In this document: positions 57,001-64,000 of the stretch, piece by piece
Position numbering within the stretch: the first letter of the stretch is position 1
Layout: every line of letters begins with the position of its first letter
NCBI GenBank assembly: GCA_020152595.1
Contig: JAIGNY010002044.1
Location: 823,501 to 887,500, forward strand
Source of the DNA: Chiridota heheva
Taxonomy: Eukaryota; Echinodermata; Holothuroidea; Apodida; Chiridotidae
Direction: 5' to 3'
DNA: 64,000 bases
Translations under genes and position numbers: made by a program
The notes under the pieces: generated by a model
The model's database searches: none
Seen by the model: the letters and a program-made list of their open reading frames with translations, nothing else
What the model was told of the DNA's origin: nothing

Positions 57001-60000
57001 TGCAGTTTATCGATCTGTTGTGGATAATATATCTGTGAAATTCGCAAAGACGAGCGCCCCCACATTTCGGTATAGTGCTCCTTTAATATGTCATTTCTTT
57101 TCGCAATTTGATTCTGTGGCTACTATTTGACTATACTACTCTGTAGGCCTAAAACATTAGGAAATTATAGTACAGTGCTGTATTATCAGTACTGTACAAT
57201 AATTTACTGGCTGGTCATTAAATTGGGAAGAATAAGAAATACTACCTTAATCTTCCAAAATAATGTATACTGTTGTCAGGTTGTAAGCCTCAGACTGACA
57301 ATCACAAAAAGTTGAAATGAAGATTATTTTTTCTTGAAATGACTACATTCATCGTTAAGATGCCATTATTTTGCCTCGACACCTACGACAGTGCTACTCG
57401 CCCTCATTCATTATTTCTTTAAATAGTGTACACGCTGTGTCACCCTTAAACCATTCCCGAAATAAACTCCGTACGTACGTATGTACAGTGCACCTATAAG
57501 TGTATACTGTATGTATGGCGTGGGGGGAGTGAAGCGTGAATTTTCGTGGCCTTGATATGTTCGATCTTCCAACATGTGTACAATCAGAACATAGCTGATG
57601 TTAAGGCGCAAATCTTTCATGAAATTAACACGGATTTTCCTAGAAATTGTGTCCAAGAGTGTGCATGCGAGACTATGACCGTTGTCCTACTTAATTGTTA
57701 ACATTGTCTTTGGGAAATGTAACCTCTTTGTCATTTAGAGCGTATGATTATATGTTGTGTGCGTTGATGATCTGATGATGTAGCCTACTTACATTTTCCT
57801 CCGACGTGATGTGCTCATCCGGTTTCTACACAAGAAGAGAATCGTGCATTAATTCTATACAAATCTATATAATGGGATAATATTTCTAATTTCTATCTTG
57901 AATTTGACCAAAGAATTCTCACGGATTGATATCGGCGTTTTAGTTTTTCGCAAAGAGAGTTGTTAATGAGTGGAATGTTTTGCCTGAGTGGGTAGTTAGC
58001 TCCAATTCTGTTCACAATTTTAAAGTCAACATTGATAAGTTCTTTACTAACTCTGGGTATCTTTGATTTCTTGTTGTTGTTGTGGTGGTGGTGTTAGTTT
58101 GGGCTTTTTATGGGGTGATTCACCCTTCTTAGCACGTCATCTTCTTATGTTATGTTATGCTATATTATATAGTATTTAAAAACGCAGTATTTGCAACTTT
58201 TTGACTCATTGTGAATCAACAAATCCGAGCTATCAACTATCTTAGTATTTCCAGAACTTTTTAGGAAATTAGGTAATGTAAAAGCTTTTGGGAGCTACTT
58301 TTCATTCTCCACCAATCCAGTTGTTTTACAGATTTTATTGTCTTTTTGATTTGGACACAAAACTAATTATTAAACTAGTCCAAACACTGTCCGTTTTTAA
58401 ACTTAATATTCTTGAAAAAGACAATAAAAGAGAGAATCCTAGGAAAGCGCTTTATTATATATGCATCCTTTTGTGCGCCAGTTGTAAGCTGTGACGATAT
58501 GACGCTGGGAGACACCGATATGCCAATTATGTCCTTTTGAAAAGGGGCTCCTTTTAAAGGTATAACCTGACGGACCCACCATAAGCCCGAGAACCTGGTG
58601 CCGAGGCGAATATCGTAAAGATCGAAATTTGAGTTGTATCAATATGAAGTGACTGTTTAAGAACAAGTAATGGCTCAAAACCAGTTCTGAATAGGGGCCT
58701 ATACAGTGACACTGACCGCTTGATGCAGTTGTTAACCTTTTGCTGTTTTGAATTTTGCTCTCCAGAGTCTCTAAATATTACAACAAAGTTTAACAAAGGG
58801 GGCTGAGCACCCCAAGGATCTCCCTCTGATATATCTCTGTGTATAACTTACCATTAGGTTCCCTCCATAAATGTGATTTAGCAGATCAAAAGCCTGATTG
58901 TAATCACAATCGCTGATCCACGGGTACTGAGAGACAGTTGAACACACGTTTCCTTCTGTTTCGGTAATCTGGGAGACAAACGAGGTATTCGAAGTTTTAC
59001 AGTAGAAGGATGGACTATCAGACATAAATAGTTTGCACCTTAGCTTTAGGAACTGGGGCACGTACCATCACATTTAACACCATAGTTTAGTAGTTGGAGC
59101 ACGTTCCACCTTTTCTATTTACCTCCTTACTATTATGATGGATATCCGACACCTGTGGTGGGCAAAATCTTTATGAGAAGTGAGGGACATGGTTCCCAGA
59201 TTACATACTGCACTTAAATCATTCATTGCCACCTGTCATAAATTGATCTGTGGTACTGAATTGTTAAAAAAAAAAAGCTCAAATTTATCAAATTGCGACA
59301 GTCAAAACTCACGTAAGCAGTCAAAACTCACGTAAGCAGTCAAAACTCACGTAAGCATGTCAAAACTCACGTAAGCAGTCAAAACTCACGTAAGCATTCA
59401 AAACTCACAGTCAAAACTCACGTAAGCAGTCAAAACTCACGTAAGCAGTCAAAACTCACGTAAGCATTTCAAACTCACGTAAGCAGTCAAAACTCACGTA
59501 AGCAGTCAAAACTCACGTAAGCAGTCAAAACTCACGTAAGCAGTCAAACTCACGTAAGCAGTCAAAACTCACGTAAGCAGTCAAAACTCACGTAAGCAGT
59601 CAAAACTCACGTAAGCAGTCAAAACTCACGTAAGCAGTCAAAACTCACGTAAGCAGTCAAAACTCACGTAAGCAGTCAAAACTCACGTAAGCAGTCAAAA
59701 CTCACGTAAGCATATCAAAACTCACGTAAGCATATCAAAACTCACGTAAGCAGTCAAAACTCACGTAAGCAGTAAACAAAACTCACATAAGCAGTCAACA
59801 TCATGTAAGCAGTCAAAATTCACGTAAACATGTCAAAACTCACGTAAGCAGTCAAAACTCACGTAAGCAGTCAAAACTCACGTAAGCATGTCCTGCAGGA
59901 AGTGAAAATTCAGCGAGAATGTTGGACGAGTTGACGAAGCCGTCATAGTAATCCCACAGTGCCTGCATGACCTCTGAGAAAAGACACATGTAATATCCAT

Positions 60001-62352
60001 TTCAATCAATCTTATTTATCCAAGGATTAACTCGGGCAAGAATGTTCAGTGGTCCAGTGGCTCAGTGGAGTCACGTTACTACTGTATACGTATTTGCTAC
60101 TCCAGTTCAATCAGCTATTAAATGAGTACCATTTTTGTCTGGGATTTCACCTGCGATGGACTGGTCTTTCATTCAGGGAGACAAGTACTCTCATCCGCTT
60201 GTGCCGTGGAAACCGACATGATTAGCACCGCAGTATGGGCCTAATGGCTCTGATGGCCTTAACGTGAACGTAAATCTTTCATGTCATATTCAGGTAACGT
60301 AAAAATTAACCAGACATGGAAATTGACATGGACGCATGCGCACAAATTTCATCATTCTTATTGCATCTTATAAAATATGAGTTGTAATTGCCATGTCAAT
60401 TTCCATGACTGTTTAATTCTTACGTTACCTGAATCTGACATGAAAGATTCGCGCCCTTACATCAGCGATATTCTGATTTTCCACATGTTGAAAAATCAAA
60501 CACTTCAAGGCCACCGAAAATTCACGCATCACTGCCCCCATATTCTATACATACAGTGTACAATTATACATAAACTATACATACGTGCATACAGAGTTGA
60601 TTTAGGAATGGTTTAAGCGTGACACAGTGTGTACAATATTTGTGAAATGTTTTGTGAGGGCGCTGCGAGTAGCACTGTCGTAGATGTCGGGCACAATATT
60701 TGCATAAACTGGATCTTTTGTGGTAGCGTATCTTTGGAGTTGCACAAATATGATGCAACGTAAATGTTTACATGGTCAACACTAGAAATCTAGTATCGTT
60801 GGTGTAGAAAGAACATTGAATTCTGAGAATTAAAGCCTTTAAATTTTGAAAATGCTTAAGCCTATAGTTATGGTTGATAAAAGATTGAAAAATGCAAAGT
60901 TAGGGCAGGATGTATAAACCAACTGACAAAAAGACTGTTGTTACTATTTCTTGGGTTTGATTATCTGGAAATGATGAGAATGCACGTCTTTTCTACTAAC
61001 ATTTTGATTCGGGTATTGATCAGATCGAGAAATAAAAAACAGATTTTGACAGAATTAGCTATTTCCAGATTATTAAAGGACAATAGATTAACATAATACA
61101 AAAAAAAAGTCTGCTAGTTCATGCATGACCAATTTGCATATTGATACTTGAATTCAAATAGTGCAAAGGATATATGTTTAACCAAAGTGACAATATTTGG
61201 CTTTTGTTACATAGTTTTTGAAATACATTTTTCGGACAGAAATAATTATTCTGAATAATTCTCTTACCAGGTACGACGGACAAGTCATTTGAGCCACTGA
61301 ACAGGTAAATTTGATCATCTTTCATATTTGTGAAAGAATCGATGCGATTTAATACCGAAGACGCTTTAGTAAATTCTTGAAGATTTTGAATCGAAATGGG
61401 TTCAAGATACGACATACACCTAGAAACGGCAGTAGATATGTCTCCTTCGGCACAGTGGTATGGACCTGCAAGAACGAAAATACAATCATTTGAGTTATAA
61501 AAGTTTGAGCTGTCATTTACAGTTTAAACGTTAAACGGACGTTAGATGCGTTTAAAATTCCACACAAATGTTTAAAAAGGTGAATTAAAATATCAAACAT
61601 TACATTACATTACATTTACTTGGAGCATATCTTTTCCATGTTAAAGTTTGTTTGAGTTATTTACAAGAGAAATCAATTTGAACAATAAATATGGACGTTT
61701 GTGACATGTGGCCTATTGAACGAATGTTTTATTTATATGTTCCGAGCTTTAAGCGCTTCTTTTCATAAACAAATGTCACTTTCAAACTTGATAGCATATA
61801 GGGTTAAACGACCTAAATGTATATGCAAGCAGTAGCTGTGCTCACGTTAAATGGACTAGAAAAAAACAACCACGTACCGTATAAAAAGATAAAGGTATAG
61901 CATACTCTACTTTCGACGGAAATTTTGTAAATGCAAATAAATCTTCAAAACATTTACGGCGCTTCACATTTCTTTGGTGATGATGCCATCCAACACCATT
62001 ACTATATATTAAATGCTCTGGCCCAAAGTCTAGATTTTCCGGCGGATGTGGAATTTTTGCGCCGCAGTGTTATTCTACTGTTGCGTCCATACATGCCTAC
62101 AACGCCGACCATTAACGAACCATGCAATTGTAGTATACCAATTTTCGGGGGGGGGGGGGAGGGGTAAGGGGTGGACGGGGGGATCATCACCAGCCTCACT
62201 GTATGATAACCAAAAGAACATCACTTACCACCAGCTATGATACCAGCACCCATGAACGTTTGTGACAAGGCCACGTGTACTTGTACGGCCATGTACGCAC
62301 CAGAGGACAATCCACTCACCGGAAACTTGATCAGGATCAGCACCAAATGATC
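54046..62352 (-). CDS. Poly(3-hydroxybutyrate) depolymerase-like esterase, nine exons, incomplete at both ends
   Basis: Alpha/beta-hydrolases of this family hydrolyse short-chain polyester or other ester bonds, and bacterial and fungal members are secreted. Nine minus-strand exons join in phase: 62352-62229, 61465-61268, 59973-59882, 58968-58852, 57825-57793, 56404-56299, 55492-55450, 54613-54485 and 54071-54046, all GT-AG. Order of motifs: GLSSGAYMAVQ (nucleophile Ser), GAGIIAGGPYHC, YLFSGSNDLSVVP (Asp), LPAGHAY (His), CDYNQAFDLLNHIYGG, GFVYIPTGC, CRVHVALHGCQQ (oxyanion segment), TGYNEVVELNDIIVIYPQ and NPNACWDWWGYTG. With the Ser-Asp-His segment before the HGC segment, this is the circularly permuted type known from the Penicillium funiculosum enzyme. 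Missing are the N-terminus (presumably with a signal peptide) and about 15-20 C-terminal residues. A weak last exon at 53624-53599 (acceptor TTTCTCCAG, eight residues and a stop) fits the phase. Exon 62352-62229 shows an apparent frameshift (see findings), so the allele may be inactive. Each exon boundary was fixed by phase and homology. The physiological substrate in an animal is unknown. Confidence 0.9.
55338..55434. repeat. Palindrome of about 95 bp in a depolymerase intron
   Basis: Arms CAATTCAGCCGTTTGAGTGA and TCACCCAAACGGTTGAATTG, extended by GTGAGGGGT/ACCCCTCAC, pair with few mismatches. The centre contains GCCCCATGGGGC. It may be a very small inverted-repeat element or a cruciform-forming site. 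Confidence 0.8.
55667..55927. repeat. Long inverted repeat, arms about 105 bp, in a depolymerase intron
   Basis: The left arm (from about 55667 to 55780) and right arm (from about 55822 to 55927) are nearly perfect inverse copies, for example TGAGCCTACACATTTGACTA against TAGTCAAATGTGTAGGCTCA, and GAAAAACTGG against CCAGTTTTTC. The loop is about 40 bp. It is non-coding and lies between the exons 56404-56299 and 55492-55450. Confidence 0.88.
56863..57086. mobile_element. Small TTAA-flanked inverted-repeat element (family D)
   Basis: Left end TTAAAGGAATAGTAGACTG and right end GGTATAGTGCTCCTTTAA are imperfect inverse copies with TTAA at both ends, length 224 bp. It shares TTAAAGGA with families A, B and C but not the body. 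It lies in a depolymerase intron. Confidence 0.65.
57370..57665 (-). repeat. Dispersed repeat, minus copy (partner at 60440-60690)
   Basis: Read on the minus strand it shares CATGAAAGATT, CATCAGC, CAAGGCCA, GAAAATTCACGC, GGAATGGTTTAAG and GTAGCACTGTCGTAG with 60440-60690. Both copies are in introns of the depolymerase gene in opposite orientation. No coding potential is conserved. Confidence 0.7.
57895..58170 (+). mobile_element. LINE 3' end (VVNEW family), truncated
   Basis: Matches 50330-50590: GTTGTTAATGAGTGGAATG, GTTAGCTCCAATTCTGTTCA, CACCCTTCTTAGC, with the tail TTATGTTATGTTATG. Only the last part of the ORF and the 3' end are present. It lies just upstream (in gene direction) of depolymerase exon 57825-57793. 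Confidence 0.78.
59299..59890. repeat. 19-bp minisatellite, about 30 units, overlapping a splice donor
   Basis: The plus-strand unit is CAGTCAAAACTCACGTAAG, with a few variants (CATGTC or CATATC in place of CAGTC). On the gene strand the unit reads GTGAGTTTTGACTGCTTAC. The array begins inside the end of exon 59973-59882: the exon's last bases CTTAC and its donor GTGAGTTTTG form the first unit. The units are contiguous, without spacers, so this is not a CRISPR array. Confidence 0.97.
60265..60450. repeat. Inverted repeat, arms about 65 bp, in a depolymerase intron
   Basis: AATCTTTCATGTCATATTCA pairs with TGAATCTGACATGAAAGATT; GGTAACGTAA pairs with TTACGTTACC; CATGGAAATTGACATGG pairs with CCATGTCAATTTCCATG. 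The loop is about 60 bp. It lies between exons 61465-61268 and 59973-59882. Confidence 0.85.
60440..60690 (+). repeat. Dispersed repeat, plus copy (partner at 57370-57665)
   Basis: Shares ATTCTGATT, CAAGGCCACCGAAAATTCAC, GGAATGGTTTAAGCGTGACA and GTAGCACTGTCGTAGATGTC with the partner. It abuts the inverted repeat 60265-60450, whose right arm may be its left end. Confidence 0.7.
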
Positions 62353-62704
62353 CTGCAATTAATGAACAATTTGAGAAACTGTAGCAAGGAAGGAACGCTT
62401 TGGACCTCGGTGTATGGTATTACAATTTTGGAACACATAGTCAAAACAGAGAGTTCTATAACAACTCTCTGGTTACAATGATTGCGAGCGGGGGATACTG
62501 TAAACCGTCGGAGTAGCTCAAACCAAGGAGGTACCACGTAAATAGATAAGAGCTTAAAGTTGTATCATCATGTAGAATGATATTATAATCTATATAAGAC
62601 ATTACAATATAGGACGTAACTGAAACTGGCGTATATCTATATTTTCAAGAGCCTCGTTAGACACTTACGACACGTGTATAATCATCTCACTTGAATTATC
62701 TCCG

Positions 62705-63126
62705 ATTTGAAAGGATTGCAGTGGTTTTGTGAACAACTTTGACAAACAAGTACATTTTATATGAACAACGACCTTAAAACAAACGAACTGGTGAAGAAAC
62801 TACTTCAATACTTTATTCCATTTTCGTGATATCCAAGTCTCATTTGTATAGAAATAATAAGAAAAAGTCTTTAAAAGTGTGCAGCTGTTATCACTTATCC
62901 TCACTTTCGCAACATTTTTTAATATATTGAACTTAACCTAACTTTTCTTAACTGATTGAATTTTTCTAAATTTCTGCAAGTGGTAAATCAGAACATAATT
63001 ATTTGATATCTCCTTAACGAGTTAAACATTGAAATAATTTCTTCACCACTCTTAAATTATTTTTTTTATATTAAAATCTACTTTCATATAAAATGAACTT
63101 GCTTGACCAACGAATAATTCTTTAAA
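62705..63126. mobile_element. Family A inverted-repeat element, diverged and shortened
   Basis: Ends are recognisable as TTTGACAAACAAGTACATTT and AAATGAACTTGCTTGACCAA, with a shared body (ATCTCCTTAACGAGTTAAAC). It is shorter than the intact copy. It lies upstream of the first depolymerase exon found. Confidence 0.65.
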
Positions 63127-63655
63127 GACATTTTAACATATTGTGACCAATTTCTAGAAATTCGAAGAACCAAAATGTCTTCAAATTTGTATTTGTTGAA
63201 TATGTGTGTGGTTGCAGGAGAATGAACCCCATTACCCTCTTGTATGGGTATGATTGAGGGCTGTAATGCCGCTATATACCATGCGCCTCCTCCAACATTT
63301 CAAGTTATTTGGATGTTATTTTACCCAAACAAGCAAGGAGTACTTACTTTCCCATCACTTGTGTCTATGGGCTCTGTATAAAGTCTGTCTTGGTAATGAA
63401 CTTTACCCTCGATGTTTTAATTAATTTTTCATTAATATTGACTTTTAACACCTGGTATCTATTGACAAATTTGCTCTTAGAACAGTAATAACACATGTTT
63501 AAGTTCCCATGCAGGCCAAATATAGCTAACTTAAGTATTGCAAAATTACCGGAAAATGAATTGGCAGCAAACGGTTACGTTTCTTCGATTCCTTTCATTC
63601 AATATAATGTAATGACCACCAAATGTATTCTCTCAAATAGGTTTCTATAGACAGA
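63127..63655. other. Upstream of the found depolymerase exons, one weak exon candidate
   Basis: On the minus strand GATGGGAAA followed by GTAAGT at 63348 is a good donor after an open stretch of about 23 codons (…RLYTEPIDTSDGK). No strong acceptor precedes it and the residues are not recognisable, so it is not counted as an exon. Confidence 0.25.
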
Positions 63656-63659
63656 TACA

Positions 63660-63800
63660 GTAGCGTACTAAGGGTGATGGATGGAAAGGGAAAGGGAGGG
63701 GCAAGGGGTGGGTGGGGGGGGCTGGATGGGGGGGGTGGATGGGGGGGGGGGTGGAGGGGGATTGGTGTGAGCGAGGGTGTGTATGGGGTGTGGGCTTGGA
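63660..63800. repeat. G-rich low-complexity tract
   Basis: Runs of 4 to 11 G separated by TGGAT or TGGG on the plus strand. Several GGGG runs lie close enough to form G-quadruplexes. The Pro-rich antisense ORF is an artefact of this tract. Confidence 0.85.
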
Positions 63801-64000
63801 TGGGACGTCGTTTGGGGGATGAAAATTTCCGGAAATAAACAAAACTTTGGGAAATAACTTATAACTGTTACAAAATATATTCGCTAGTTACTCAAACACG
63901 TTTTTGTTCCTTTTGGTAACATGATAACAAATCAGTCGGAATATGAATCCAAAAGTTGCTGATGACCAGTCTAGTATGTGTCACAACTTTGGCCGTTGGA

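Noticed and set aside
59299-59890. CRISPR-like array
   Set aside because: The 19-bp units are contiguous with no unique spacers, and the context is an animal gene with spliced exons.
63348-63421. Upstream exon of the depolymerase (good GTAAGT donor)
   Set aside because: No convincing acceptor, and the residues match nothing known. In phase it would support the alternative frame of the next exon, so it is noted but not called.

Overview
The window is nuclear DNA of an animal, most likely a marine invertebrate (an echinoderm or another non-vertebrate deuterostome would fit, but the sequence does not settle it). It is AT-rich. Genes are split into short exons with GT-AG introns, and transposons fill the introns. 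Long single-frame ORFs are nearly all transposon remnants. The host genes appear only when short minus-strand exons are joined by splice site, phase and protein homology.

Three host genes are supported, all on the minus strand. (1) 2.9-14.4 kb: the first six coding exons (268 codons) of IFT57, an intraflagellar transport complex B protein; its C-terminal coiled-coil exons lie beyond the left edge. (2) 26.2-38.7 kb: a complete RPS19 (eS19) in four coding exons encoding 148 residues, with a likely 5'TOP leader exon at 41.82-41.85 kb and a consensus CRE upstream at 41.94 kb. (3) 54.0-62.4 kb: nine exons of an alpha/beta-hydrolase of the poly(3-hydroxybutyrate) depolymerase family. Its motif order (Ser, Asp, His, then the oxyanion HGC segment) is that of the circularly permuted type. 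Its N-terminal exon(s) and last short exon are not found with confidence.

Mobile DNA: an almost intact pogo/Tigger-type transposase (18.5-20.0 kb, +) with one apparent frameshift near its end; a decayed CR1/L2-like LINE with PHD fingers (45.5-49.3 kb, -) broken by a tRNA-derived SINE; four pieces of a LINE with an RNase H domain; two RTE-like reverse transcriptase remnants; three truncated ends of another LINE; several hAT-type elements, two with perfect 8-bp target duplications; and four families of short inverted-repeat elements sharing TTAAAGGA termini. The first RPS19 intron holds a nest: one TTAAAGGA element split by two hAT-type elements and one LINE.

The most unusual locus is the depolymerase gene. 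About 30 copies of a 19-bp minisatellite start exactly at the end of one exon, so a strong 5' splice site is repeated about 30 times. The exon with the catalytic serine has an apparent single-base frameshift just before the lipase box, and the introns hold three long palindromes. No bacterial operons, CRISPR arrays or rRNA genes were seen.
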